Under the pieces are notes generated by a model that was not told the DNA's origin, did not search any database, and saw nothing but the letters and a program-made list of their open reading frames with translations. A stretch of 64,000 nucleotides of DNA from Isoperla grammatica (taxonomy: Eukaryota; Arthropoda; Insecta; Plecoptera; Perlodidae). The position numbers and the translations under genes are program-made. The stretch covers positions 752,947 to 816,946 of the forward strand of contig OX246747.1 of NCBI GenBank assembly GCA_945910005.1. Reading direction: 5' to 3'. This document shows, piece after piece, positions 9,884-24,800 of the stretch. The stretch's first letter is position 1. The number at the start of each line of letters is the position of its first letter.

Positions 9884-12800
9884 TGCGCGATCTCAGCATC
9901 CTACCATGTGATCTCAACACAGTTGCCAGATGGTGTATGGCCTTACTGCGCCATCTCAGCATCCTACCATGTGATCTCAACACAGTTGCCAGATGGTGTA
10001 TGGCCTTACTGCGCCATCTCAGCATCCTACCCAGTGATCTCAACACAGTTGCCAGATGGTGTATGGCCTTACTGCGCCATCTCAGCATCCTACCAAGTGA
10101 TCTCAACACAGTTGCCAGATGGTGTATGGCCTTACTGCGCCATCTCAGCATCCTACCAAGTGATCTCAACACAGTTGCCAGATGGTGTATGGCCTTACTG
10201 CGTCATCTCAGCATCCTACCAAGTGATCTCAACACAGTTGCCAGATGGTGTATGGCCTTACTGCGCCATCTCAGCATCCTACCAAGTGATCTCAACACAG
10301 TTGCCAGATGGTGTATGGCCTTACTGCGCCATCTCAGCATCCTACCAAGTGATCTCAACACAGTTGCCAGATGGTGTATGGCCTTACTGCGCCATCTCAG
10401 CATCCTACCAAGTGATCTCAACACAGTTGCCAGATGGTGTATGGCCTTACTGCGCCATCTCAGCATCCTACCAAGTGATCTCAACACAGTTGCCAGATGG
10501 TGTATGGCCTTACTGCGCCATCTCAGCATCCTACCAAGTGATCTCAACACAGTTGCCAGATGGTGTATGGCCTTACTGCGCCATCTCATCATCCTACCAA
10601 GTGATCTCAACACAGTTGCCAGATGGTGTATGGCCTTACTGCGCCATCTCAGCATCCTACCAAGTGATCTCAACACAGTTGCCAGATGGTGTATGGCCTT
10701 ACTGCGCCATCTCAGCATCCTACCAAGTGATCTCAACACAGTTGCCAGATGGTGTATGGCCTTACTGCGCCATCTCAGCATCCTACCAAGTGATCTCAAC
10801 ACAGTTGCCAGATGGTGTATGGCCTTACTGCGCCATCTCAGCATCCTACCAAGTGATCTCAACACAGTTGCCAGATGATGTATGGCCTTACTGCGCCATC
10901 TCAGCATCCTACCAAGTGATCTCAACACAGTTGCCAGATGGTGTATGGCCTTACTGCGCCATCTCAGCATCCTACCATGTGATCTCAACACAGTTGCCAG
11001 ATGGTGTATGGCCTTACTGCGCCATCTCAGCATCCTACCAAGTGATCTCAACACAGTTGCCAGATGGTGTATGGCCTTACTGCGCCATCTCAGCATCCTA
11101 CCAAGTGATCTCAACACAGTTGCCAGATGGTGTATGGCCTTACTGCGCCATCTCAGCATCCTACCAAGTGATCTCAACACAGTTGCCAGATGGTGTATGG
11201 CCTTACTGCGCCATCTCAGCATCCTACCAAGTGATCTCAACACAGTTGCCAGATGGTGTATGGCCTTACTGCGCCATCTCAGCATCCTACCAAGTGATCT
11301 CAACACAGTTGCCAGATGGTGTATGGCCTTACTGCGCCATCTCAGCATCCTACCATGTGATCTCAACACAGTTGCCAGATGGTGTATGGCCTTACTGCGC
11401 CATCTCAGCATCCTACCAAGTGATCTCAACACAGTTGCCAGATGGTGTATGGCCTTACTGCGCCATCTCAGCATCCTACCAAGTGATCTCAACACAGTTG
11501 CCAGATGATGTATGGCCTTACTGCGCCATCTCAGCATCCTACCAAGTGATCTCAACACAGTTGCCAGATGGTGTATGGCCTTACTGCGCCATCTCAGCAT
11601 CCTACCAAGTGATCTCAACACAGTTGCCAGATGGTGTATGGCCTTACTGCGCCATCTCAGCATCCTACCAAGTGATCTCAACACAGTTGCCAGATGGTGT
11701 ATGGCCTTACTGCGCCATCTCAGCATCCTACCAAGTGATCTCAACACAGTTGCCAGATGGTGTATGGCCTTACTGCGCCATCTCAGCATCCTACCAAGTG
11801 ATCTCAACACAGTTGCCAGATGGTATATGGCCTTACTGCGCCATCTCAGCATCCTACCAAGTGATCTCAACACAGTTGCCAGATGGTGTATGGCCTTACT
11901 GCGCCATCTCAGCATCCTACCAAGTGATCTCAACACAGTTGCCAGATGATGTATGACCTTACTGCGCCATCTCAGCATCCTACCAAGTGATCTCAACACA
12001 GTTGCCAGATGATGTATGGCCTTACTGCGCCATCTCAGCATCCTACCAAGTGATCTCAACACAGTTGCCAGATGATGTATGGCCTTACTGCGCCATCTCA
12101 GCATCCTACCAAGTGATCTCAACACAGTTGCCAGATGGTGTATGGCCTTACTGCGCCATCTCAGCATCCTACCATGTGATCTCAACACAGTTGCCAGATG
12201 GTGTATGGCCTTACTGCGCCATCTCAGCATCCTACCATGTGATCTCAACACAGTTGCCAGATGGTGTATGGCCTTACTGCGCCATCTCAGCATCCTACCA
12301 AGTGATCTCAACACAGTTGCCAGATGATGTATGGCCTTACTGCGCCATCTCAGCATCCTACCAAGTGATCTCAACACAGTTGCCAGATGATGTATGGCCT
12401 TACTGCGCCATCTCAGCATCCTACCAAGTGATCTCAACACAGTTGCCAGATGGTGTATGGCCTTACTGCGCCATCTCAGCATCCTACCAAGTGATCTCAA
12501 CACAGTTGCCAGATGGTGTATGGCCTTACTGCGCCATCTCAGCATCCTACCAAGTGATCTCAACACAGTTGCCAGATGGTGTATGGCCTTACTGCGCCAT
12601 CTCAGCATCCTACCAAGTGATCTCAACACAGTTGCCAGATGGTGTATGGCCTTACTGCGCCATCTCAGCATCCTACCAAGTGATCTCAACACAGTTGCCA
12701 GATGGTGTATGGCCTTACTGCGCCATCTCAGCATCCTACCAAGTGATCTCAACACAGTTGCCAGATGGTGTATGGCCTTACTGCGCCATCTCAGCATCCT

Positions 12801-15800
12801 ACCAAGTGATCTCAACACAGTTGCCAGATGGTGTATGGCCTTACTGCGCCATCTCAGCATCCTACCAAGTGATCTCAACACAGTTGCCAGATGGTGTATG
12901 GCCTTACTGCGCCATCTCAGCATCCTACCAAGTGATCTCAACACAGTTGCCAGATGGTGTATGGCCTTACTGCGCCATCTCAGCATCCTACCAAGTGATC
13001 TCAACACAGTTGCCAGATGGTGTATGGCCTAACTGCGCCATCTCAGCATCCTACCAAGTGATCTCAACACAGTTGCCAGATGGTGTATGGCCTTACTGCG
13101 CCATCTCAGCATCCTACCAAGTGATCTCAACACAGTTGCCGGATGGTGTATGGCCTTACTGCGCCATCTCAGCATCCTACCAAGTGATCTCAACACAGTT
13201 GCCAGATGGTGTATGGCCTTACTGCGCCATCTCAGCATCCTACCAAGTGATCTCAACACAGTTGCCAGATGGTGTATGGCCTAACTGCGCCATCTCAGCA
13301 TCCTACCAAGTGATCTCAACACAGTTGCCAGATGATGTATGGCCTTACTGCGCCATCTCAGCATCCTACCAAGTGATCTCAACACAGTTGCCAGATGATG
13401 TATGGCCTTACTGCGCCATCTCAGCATCCTACCAAGTGATCTCAACACAGTTGCCAGATGGTGTATGGCCTTACTGCGCCATCTCAGCATCCTACCAAGT
13501 GATCTCAACACAGTTGCCAGATGGTTTATGGCCTTACTGCGCCATCTCAGCATCCTACCAAGTGATCTCAACACAGTTGCCAGATGGTGTATGGCCTTAC
13601 TGCGCCATCTCAGCATCCTACCAAGTGATCTCAACACAGTTGCCAGATGATGTATGGCCTTACTGCGCCATCTCAGCATCCTACCAAGTGATCTCAACAC
13701 AGTTGCCAGATGGTGTATGGCCTAACTGCGCCATCTCAGCATCCTACCAAGTGATCTCAACACAGTTGCCAGATGGTGTATGGCCTTACTGCGCCATCTC
13801 AGCATCCTACCAAGTGATCTCAACACAGTTGCCAGATGATGTATGGCCTTACTGCGCCATCTCAGCATCCTACCAAGTGATCTCAACACAGTTGCCAGAT
13901 GATGTATGGCCTTACTGCGCCATCTCAGCATCCTACCAAGTGATCTCAACACAGTTGCCAGATGGTGTATGGCCTTACTGCGCCATCTCAGCATCCTACC
14001 AAGTGATCTCAACACAGTTGCCAGATGGTTTATGGCCTTACTGCGCCATCTCAGCATCCTACCAAGTGATCTCAACACAGTTGCCAGATGGTGTATGGCC
14101 TTACTGCGCCATCTCAGCATCCTACCAAGTGATCTCAACACAGTTGCCAGATGGTGTATGGCCTTACTGCGCCATCTCAGCATCCTACCAAGTGATCTCA
14201 ACACAGTTGCCAGATGGTGTATGGCCTTACTGCGCCATCTCAGCATCCTACCAAGTGATCTCAACACAGTTGCCAGATGGTGTATGGCCTTACTGCGCCA
14301 TCTCAGCATCCTACCAAGTGATCTCAACACAGTTGCCAGATGGTGTATGGCCTTACTGCGCCATCTCAGCATCCTACCAAGTGATCTCAACACAGTTGCC
14401 AGATGGTGTATGGCCTTACTGCGCCATCTCAGCATCCTACCAAGTGATCTCAACACAGTTGCCAGATGGTGTATGGCCTTACTGCGCCATCTCAGCATCC
14501 TACCAAGTGATCTCAACACAGTTGCCAGATGGTGTATGGCCTTACTGCGCCATCTCAGCATCCTACCAAGTGATCTCAACACAGTTGCCAGATGGTGTAT
14601 GGCCTTACTGCGCCATCTCAGCATCCTACCAAGTGATCTCAACACAGTTGCCAGATGGTGTATGGCCTAACTGCGCCATCTCAGCATCCTACCAAGTGAT
14701 CTCAACACAGTTGCCAGATGGTGTATGGCCTTACTGCGCCATCTCAGCATCCTACCAAGTGATCTCAACACAGTTGCCAGATGATGTATGGCCTTACTGC
14801 GCCATCTCAGCATCCTACCATGTGATCTCAACACAGTTGCCAGATGGTGTATGGCCTTACTGCGCCATCTCAGCATCCTACCAAGTGATCTCAACACAGT
14901 TGCCAGATGATGTATGGCCTTACTGCGCCATCTCAGCATCCTACCAAGTGATCTCAACACAGTTGCCAGATGGTGTATGGCCTTACTGCGCCATCTCAGC
15001 ATCCTACCAAGTGATCTCAACACAGTTGCCAGATGGTTTATGGCCTTACTGCGCCATCTCAGCATCCTACCAAGTGATCTCAACACAGTTGCCAGATGGT
15101 GTATGGCCTTACTGCGCCATCTCAGCATCCTACCAAGTGATCTCAACACAGTTGCCAGATGGTGTATGGCCTTACTGCGCCATCTCAGCATCCTACCAAG
15201 TGATCTCAACACAGTTGCCAGATGGTGTATGGCCTTACTGCGCCATCACAGCATCCTACCAAGTGATCTCAACACAGTTGCCAGATGGTGTATGGCCTAA
15301 CTGCGCCATCTCAGCATCCTACCAAGTGATCTCAACACAGTTGCCAGATGGTGTATGGCCTTACTGCGCCATCTCAGCATCCTACCAAGTGATCTCAACA
15401 CAGTTGCCAGATGGTGTATGGCCTTACTGCGCCATCTCAGCATCCTACCAAGTGATCTCAACACAGTTGCCAGATGGTGTATGGCCTTACTGCGCCATCT
15501 CAGCATCCTACCAAGTGATCTCAACACAGTTGCCAGATGGTGTATGGCCTTACTGCGCCATCTCAGCATCCTACCAAGTGATCTCAACACAGTTGCCAGA
15601 TGGTGTATGGCCTTACTGCGCCATCTCAGCATCCTACCAAGTGATCTCAACACAGTTGCCAGATGGTTTATGGCCTTACTGCGCCATCTCAGCATCCTAC
15701 CAAGTGATCTCAACACAGTTGCCAGATGGTGTATGGCCTTACTGCGCCATCTCAGCATCCTACCAAGTGATGTCAACACAGTTGCCAGATGGTGTATGGC

Positions 15801-18800
15801 CTTACTGCGCCATCTCAGCATCCTACCAAGTGATCTCAGCACAGTTGCCAGATGATGTATGGTGTATGGCCTTACTAAGCCATCTCAGCATCCTACCAAG
15901 TGATCTCAACACAGTTGCCAGATGGTGTATGGCCTTACTGCGCCATCTCAGCATCCTACCAAGTGATCTCAACACAGTTGCCAGATGGTGTATGGCCTTA
16001 CTGCGCCATCTCAGCATCCTACCAAGTGATCTCAGCACAGTTGCCAGATGATGTATGGTGTATGGCCTTACTAAGCCATCTCAGCATCCTACCAAGTGAT
16101 CTCAACACAGTTGCCAGATGGTGTATGGCCTTACTGCGCCATCTCAGCATCCTACCAAGTGATCTCAACACAGTTGCCAGATGGTGTATGGCCTTACTGC
16201 GCCATCTCAGCATCCTACCAAGTGATCTCAACACAGTTGCCAGATGGTGTATGGCCTTACTGCGCCATCTCAGCATCCTACCAAGTGATCTCAACACAGT
16301 TGCCAGATGGTGTATGGCCTTACTGCGCCATCTCAGCATCCTACCAAGTGATCTCAACACAGTTGCCAGATGGTGTATGGCCTTACTGCGCCATCTCAGC
16401 ATCCTACCAAGTGATCTCAACACAGTTGCCAGATGGTGTATGGCCTTACTGCGCCATCTCAGCATCCTACCAAGTGATCTCAACACAGTTGCCAGATGGT
16501 GTATGGCCTTACTGCGCCATCTCAGCATCCTACCAAGTGATCTCAACACAGTTGCCAGATGGTGTATGGCCTTACTGCGTCATCTCAGCATCCTACCAAG
16601 TGATCTCAACACAGTTGCCAGATGGTGTATGGCCTTACTGCGCCATCTCAGCATCCTACCAAGTGATCTCAACACAGTTGCCAGATGGTGTATGGCCTTA
16701 CTGCGCCATCTCAGCATCCTACCAAGTGATCTCAACACAGTTGCCAGATGGTGTATGGCCTTACTGAGCCATCTCAGCATCCTACCAAGTGATCTCAGCA
16801 CAGTTGCCAGATGGTGTATGGCCTTACTGCGCCATCTCAGCATCCTACCAAGTGATCTCAGCACAGTTGCCAGATGATGTATGGTGTATGGCCTTACTAA
16901 GCCATCTCAGCATCCTACCAAGTGATCTCAACACAGTTGCCAGATGGTGTATGGCCTTACTGCGCCATCTCAGCATCCTACCAAGTGATCTCAGCACAGT
17001 TGCCAGATGATGTATGGCCTTACTGCGCCATCTCAGCATCCTACCAAGTGATCTCAACACAGTTGCCAGATGATGTATGGCCTTACTGCGCCATCTCAGC
17101 ATCCTACCAAGTGATCTCAACACAGTTGCCAGATGGTGTATGGCCTTACTGCGCCATCTCAGCATCCTACCAAGTGATCTCAACACAGTTGCCAGATGGT
17201 GTATGGCCTTACTGCGCCATCTCAGCATCCTACCAAGTGATCTCAACACAGTTGCCAGATGGTGTATGGCCTTACTGCGCCATCTCAGCATCCTACCAAG
17301 TGATCTCAACACAGTTGCCAGATGGTGTATGGCCTTACTGCGTCATCTCAGCATCCTACCAAGTGATCTCAACACAGTTGCCAGATGGTGTATGGCCTTA
17401 CTGCGTCATCTCAGCATCCTACCAAGTGATCTCAACACAGTTGCCAGATGGTGTATGGCCTTACTGCGTCATCTCAGCATCCTACCAAGTGATCTCAACA
17501 CAGTTGCCAGATGGTTTATGGCCTTACTGCGCCATCTCAGCATCCTACCAAGTGATCTCAACACAGTTGCCAGATGGTGTATGGCCTTACTGCGCCATCT
17601 CAGCATCCTACCAAGTGATCTCAACACAGTTGCCAGATGGTGTATGGCCTTACTGCGCCATCTCAGCATCCTACCAAGTGATCTCAACACAGTTGCCAGA
17701 TGGTGTATGGCCTTACTGCGTCATCTCAGCATCCTACCAAGTGATCTCAACACAGTTGCCAGATGGTGTATGGCCTTACTGCGCCATCTCAGCATCCTAC
17801 CAAGTGATCTCAGCACAGTTGCCAGATGGTGTATGGCCTTACTGCGCCATCTCAGCATCCTACCAAGTGATCTCAACACAGTTGCCAGATGGTGTATGGC
17901 CTTACTGCGCCATCTCAGCATCCTACCAAGTGATCTCAACACAGTTGCCAGATGGTGTATGGCCTTACTGCGCCATCTCAGCATCCTACCAAGTGATCTC
18001 AACACAGTTGCCAGATGGTGTATGGCCTTACTGCGCCATCTCAGCATCCTACCAAGTGATCTCAACACAGTTGCCAGATGATGTATGGCCTTACTGCGCC
18101 ATCTCAGCATCCTACCAAGTGATCTCAACACAGTTGCCAGATGGTGTATGGCCTTACTGCGCCATCTCAGCATCCTACCAAGTGATCTCAACACAGTTGC
18201 CAGATGGTGTATGGCCTTACTGCGCCATCTCAGCATCCTACCAAGTGATCTCAACACAGTTGCCAGATGGTGTATGGCCTTACTGCGTCATCTCAGCATC
18301 CTACCAAGTGATCTCAACACAGTTGCCAGATGGTGTATGGCCTTACTGCGTCATCTCAGCATCCTACCAAGTGATCTCAACACAGTTGCCAGATGGTTTA
18401 TGGCCTTACTGCGCCATCTCAGCATCCTACCAAGTGATCTCAACACAGTTGCCAGATGGTGTATGGCCTTACTGCGCCATCTCAGCATCCTACCAAGTGA
18501 TCTCAACACAGTTGCCAGATGGTGTATGGCCTTACTGCGCCATCTCAGCATCCTACCAAGTGATCTCAACACAGTTGCCAGATGGTGTATGGCCTTACTG
18601 CGCCATCTCAGCATCCTACCAAGTGATCTCAACACAGTTGCCAGATGGTGTATGGCCTTACTGCGCCATCTCAGCATCCTACCAAGTGATCTCAACACAG
18701 TTGCCAGATGGTGTATGGCCTTACTGCGCCATCTCAGCATCCTACCAAGTGATCTCAACACAGTTGCCAGATGGTGTATGGCCTTACTGCGCCATCTCAG

Positions 18801-21800
18801 CATCCTACCAAGTGATCTCAACACAGTTGCCAGATGGTGTATGGCCTTACTGCGCCATCTCAGCATCCTACCAAGTGATCTCAACACAGTTGCCAGATGG
18901 TGTATGGCCTTACTGCGCCATCTCAGCATCCTACCAAGTGATCTCAACACAGTTGCCAGATGGTGTATGGCCTTACTGCGCCATCTCAGCATCCTACCAT
19001 GTGATCTCAACACAGTTGCCAGATGGTGTATGGCCTTACTGCGCCATCTCAGCATCCTACCAAGTGATCTCAACACAGTTGCCAGATGGTGTATGGCCTT
19101 ACTGCGCCATCTCAGCATCCTACCATGTGATCTCAACACAGTTGCCAGATGGTGTATGGCCTTACTGCGCCATCTCAGCATCCTACCATGTGATCTCAAC
19201 ACAGTTGCCAGATGGTGTATGGCCTTACTGCGCCATCTCAGCATCCTACCATGTGATCTCAACACAGTTGCCAGATGGTGTATGGCCTTACTGCGCCATC
19301 TCAGCATCCTACCATGTGATCTCAACACAGTTGCCAGATGGTGTATGGCCTTACTGCGCCATCTCAGCATCCTACCAAGTGATCTCAACACAGTTGCCAG
19401 ATGGTGTATGGCCTTACTGCGCCATCTCAGCATCCTACCAAGTGATCTCAACACAGTTGCCAGATGGTGTATGGCCTTACTGCGCCATCTCAGCATCCTA
19501 CCAAGTGATCTCAACACAGTTGCCAGATGGTGTATGGCCTTACTGCGCCATCTCAGCATCCTACCAAGTGATCTCAACACAGTTGCCAGATGGTGTATGG
19601 CCTTACTGCGCCATCTCAGCATCCTACCATGTGATCTCAACACAGTTGCCAGATGGTGTATGGCCTTACTGCGCCATCTCAGCATCCTACCAAGTGATCT
19701 CAACACAGTTGCCAGATGGTGTATGGCCTTACTGCGCCATCTCAGCATCCTACCAAGTGATCTCAACACAGTTGCCAGATGGTGTATGGCCTTACTGCGT
19801 CATCTCAGCATCCTACCAAGTGATCTCAACACAGTTGCCAGATGGTGTATGGCCTTACTGCGCCATCTCAGCATCCTACCAAGTGATCTCAACACAGTTG
19901 CCAGATGGTGTATGGCCTTACTGCGCCATCTCAGCATCCTACCAAGTGATCTCAACACAGTTGCCAGATGGTGTATGGCCTTACTGCGCCATCTCAGCAT
20001 CCTACCAAGTGATCTCAACACAGTTGCCAGATGGTGTATGGCCTTACTGCGCCATCTCAGCATCCTACCAAGTGATCTCAACACAGTTGCCAGATGGTGT
20101 ATGGCCTTACTGCGCCATCTCAGCATCCTACCAAGTGATCTCAACACAGTTGCCAGATGGTGTATGGCCTTACTGCGCCATCTCAGCATCCTACCAAGTG
20201 ATCTCAACACAGTTGCCAGATGGTGTATGGCCTTACTGCGCCATCTCAGCATCCTACCAAGTGATCTCAACACAGTTGCCAGATGGTGTATGGCCTTACT
20301 GCGCCATCTCAGCATCCTACCAAGTGATCTCAACACAGTTGCCAGATGGTGTATGGCCTTACTGCGCCATCTCAGCATCCTACCAAGTGATCTCAACACA
20401 GTTGCCAGATGGTGTATGGCCTTACTGCGCCATCTCAGCATCCTACCAAGTGATCTCAACACAGTTGCCAGATGGTGTATGGCCTTACTGCGCCATCTCA
20501 GCATCCTACCAAGTGATCTCAGCACAGTTGCCAGATGGTGTATGGCCTTACTGCGCCATCTCAGCATCCTACCAAGTGATCTCAGCACAGTTGCCAGATG
20601 ATGTATGGTGTATGGCCTTACTAAGCCATCTCAGCATCCTACCAAGTGATCTCAACACAGTTGCCAGATGGTGTATGGCCTTACTGCGCCATCTCAGCAT
20701 CCTACCAAGTGATCTCAACACAGTTGCCAGATGGTGTATGGCCTTACTGCGCCATCTCAGCATCCTACCAAGTGATCTCAACACAGTTGCCAGGTGATGT
20801 ATGGCCTTACTGCGCCATCTCAGCATCCTACCAAGTGATCTCAACACAGTTGCCAGATGGTGTATGGCCTTACTGCGCCATCTCAGCATCCTACCAAGTG
20901 ATCTCAACACAGTTGCCAGGTGATGTATGGCCTTACTGCGCCATCTCAGCATCCTACCAAGTGATCTCAACACAGTTGCCAGATGGTGTATGGCCTTACT
21001 GCGCCATCTCAGCATCCTACCAAGTGATCTCAACACAGTTGCCAGATGGTGTATGGCCTTACTGCGCCATCTCAGCATCCTACCAAGTGATCTCAACACA
21101 GTTGCCAGATGGTGTATGGCCTTACTGCGCCATCTCAGCATCCTACCAAGTGATCTCAACACAGTTGCCAGATGGTGTATGGCCTTACTGCGTCATCTCA
21201 GCATCCTACCAAGTGATCTCAACACAGTTGCCAGGTGATGTATGGCCTTACTGCGCCATCTCAGCATCCTACCAAGTGATCTCAACACAGTTGCCAGATG
21301 GTGTATGGCCTTACTGCGCCATCTCAGCATCCTACCAAGTGATCTCAACACAGTTGCCAGATGGTGTATGGCCTTACTAAGCCATCTCAGCATCCTACCA
21401 AGTGATCTCAACACAGTTGCCAGATGGTGTATGGCCTTACTGCGTCATCTCAGCATCCTACCAAGTGATCTCAACACAGTTGCCAGATGGTGTATGGCCT
21501 TACTGCGTCATCTCAGCATCCTACCAAGTGATCTCAACACAGTTGCCAGATGGTGTATGGCCTTACTGCGCCATCTCAGCATCCTACCAAGTGATCTCAA
21601 CACAGTTGCCAGATGGTGTATGGCCTTACTAAGCCATCTCAGCATCCTACCAAGTGATCTCAACACAGTTGCCAGATGGTGTATGGCCTTACTGCGCCAT
21701 CTCAGCATCCTACCAAGTGATCTCAACACAGTTGCCAGATGATGTATGGCCTTACTGCGCCATCTCAGCATCCTACCAAGTGATCTCAACACAGTTGCCA

Positions 21801-24800
21801 GATGGTGTATGGCCTTACTGCGTCATCTCAGCATCCTACCAAGTGATCTCAACACAGTTGCCAGGTGATGTATGGCCTTACTGCGCCATCTCAGCATCCT
21901 ACCAAGTGATCTCAACACAGTTGCCAGATGGTGTATGGCCTTACTGCGCCATCTCAGCATCCTACCAAGTGATCTCAACACAGTTGCCAGATGGTGTATG
22001 GCCTTACTGCGCCATCTCAGCATCCTACCAAGTGATCTCAACACAGTTGCCAGATGGTGTATGGCCTTACTGCGCCATCTCAGCATCCTACCAAGTGATC
22101 TCTACACAGTTGCCAGATGGTGTATGGCCTTACTGCGCCATCTCAGCATCCTACCAAGTGATCTCAACACAGTTGCCAGATGGTGTATGGCCTTACTGCG
22201 CCATCTCAGCATCCTACCAAGTGATCTCAACACAGTTGCCAGATGGTGTATGGCCTTACTGCGCCATCTCAGCATCCTACCAAGTGATCTCAACACAGTT
22301 GCCAGATGGTGTATGGCCTTACTGCGCCATCTCAGCATCCTACCAAGTGATCTCAACACAGTTGCCAGATGGTGTATGGCCTTACTGCGCCATCTCAGCA
22401 TCCTACCAAGTGATCTCAACACAGTTGCCAGATGATGTATGGCCTTACTGCGTCATCTCAGCATCCTACCAAGTGATCTCAACACAGTTGCCAGATGGTG
22501 TATGGCCTTACTGCGCCATCTCAGCATCCTACCAAGTGATCTCAGCACAGTTGCCAGATGGTGTATGGCCTTACTGCGCCATCTCAGCATCCTACCAAGT
22601 GATCTCAACACAGTTGCCAGATGGTGTATGGCCTTACTGCGCCATCTCAGCATCCTACCAAGTGATCTCAGCACAGTTGCCAGATGGTGTATGGCCTTAC
22701 TGCGCCATCTCAGCATCCTACCAAGTGATCTCAGCACAGTTGCCAGATGATGTATGGTGTATGGCCTTACTAAGCCATCTCAGCATCCTACCAAGTGATC
22801 TCAACACAGTTGCCAGATGGTGTATGGCCTTACTGCGCCATCTCAGCATCCTACCAAGTGATCTCAACACAGTTGCCAGATGGTGTATGGCCTTACTGCG
22901 TCATCTCAGCATCCTACCATGTGATCTCAACACAGTTGCCAGATGGTGTATGGCCTTACTGCGCCATCTCAGCATCCTACCAAGTGATCTCAACACAGTT
23001 GCCAGGTGATGTATGGCCTTACTGCGCCATCTCAGCATCCTACCAAGTGATCTCAACACAGTTGCCAGATGGTGTATGGCCTTACTGCGCCATCTCAGCA
23101 TCCTACCAAGTGATCTCAACACAGTTGCCAGATGGTGTATGGCCTTACTGCGTCATCTCAGCATCCTACCAAGTGATCTCAACACAGTTGCCAGATGATG
23201 TATGGCCTTACTGCGCCATCTCAGCATCCTACCAAGTGATCTCAACACAGTTGCCAGATGGTTTATGGCCTTACTGCGCCATCTCAGCATCCTACCAAGT
23301 GATCTCAACACAGTTGCCAGATGGTGTATGGCCTTACTGCGCCATCTCAGCATCCTACCAAGTGATCTCAACACAGTTGCCAGATGGTGTATGGCCTTAC
23401 TGCGCCATCTCAGCATCCTACCAAGTGATCTCAACACAGTTGCCAGATGGTGTATGGCCTTACTGCGTCATCTCAGCATCCTACCAAGTGATCTCAACAC
23501 AGTTGCCAGATGGTGTATGGCCTTACTGCGCCATCTCAGCATCCTACCAAGTGATCTCAACACAGTTGCCAGATGGTGTATGGCCTTACTGCGTCATCTC
23601 AGCATCCTACCAAGTGATCTCAACACAGTTGCCAGATGGTGTATGGCCTTACTGCGCCATCTCAGCATCCTACCATGTGATCTCAACACAGTTGCCAGAT
23701 GGTGTATGGCCTTACTGCGTCATCTCAGCATCCTACCAAGTGATCTCAACACAGTTGCCAGATGGTGTATGGCCTTACTGCGCCATCTCAGCATCCTACC
23801 AAGTGATCTCAACACAGTTGCCAGATGGTGTATGGCCTTACTGCGTCATCTCAGCATCCTACCCAGTGATCTCAACACAGTTGCCAGATGGTGTATGGCC
23901 TTACTGCGCCATCTCAGCATCCTACCAAGTGATCTCAACACAGTTGCCAGATGGTGTATGGCCTTACTGCGCCATCTCAGCATCCTACCAAGTGATCTCA
24001 ACACAGTTGCCAGATGGTGTATGGCCTTACTAAGCCATCTCAGCATCCTACCAAGTGATCTCAACACAGTTGCCAGATGGTGTATGGCCTTACTGCGTCA
24101 TCTCAGCATCCTACCAAGTGATCTCAACACAGTTGCCAGATGGTGTATGGCCTTACTGCGCCATCTCAGCATCCTACCAAGTGATCTCAACACAGTTGCC
24201 AGATGGTGTATGGCCTTACTAAGCCATCTCAGCATCCTACCAAGTGATCTCAACACAGTTGCCAGATGGTGTATGGCCTTACTGCGCCATCTCAGCATCC
24301 TACCAAGTGATCTCAACACAGTTGCCAGATGGTGTATGGCCTTACTAAGCCATCTCAGCATCCTACCAAGTGATCTCAACACAGTTGCCAGATGGTGTAT
24401 GGCCTTACTGCGTCATCTCAGCATCCTACCAAGTGATCTCAACACAGTTGCCAGATGATGTATGGCCTTACTGCGCCATCTCAGCATCCTACCAAGTGAT
24501 CTCAACACAGTTGCCAGATGATGTATGGCCTTACTGCGCCATCTCAGCATCCTACCAAGTGATCTCAACACAGTTGCCAGATGGTGTATGGCCTTACTGC
24601 GCCATCTCAGCATCCTACCAAGTGATCTCAACACAGTTGCCAGATGGTGTATGGCCTTACTGCGCCATCTCAGCATCCTACCAAGTGATCTCAACACAGT
24701 TGCCAGATGGTGTATGGCCTTACTGCGCCATCTCAGCATCCTACCAAGTGATCTCAACACAGTTGCCAGATGGTGTATGGCCCTACTGCGCCATCTCAGC

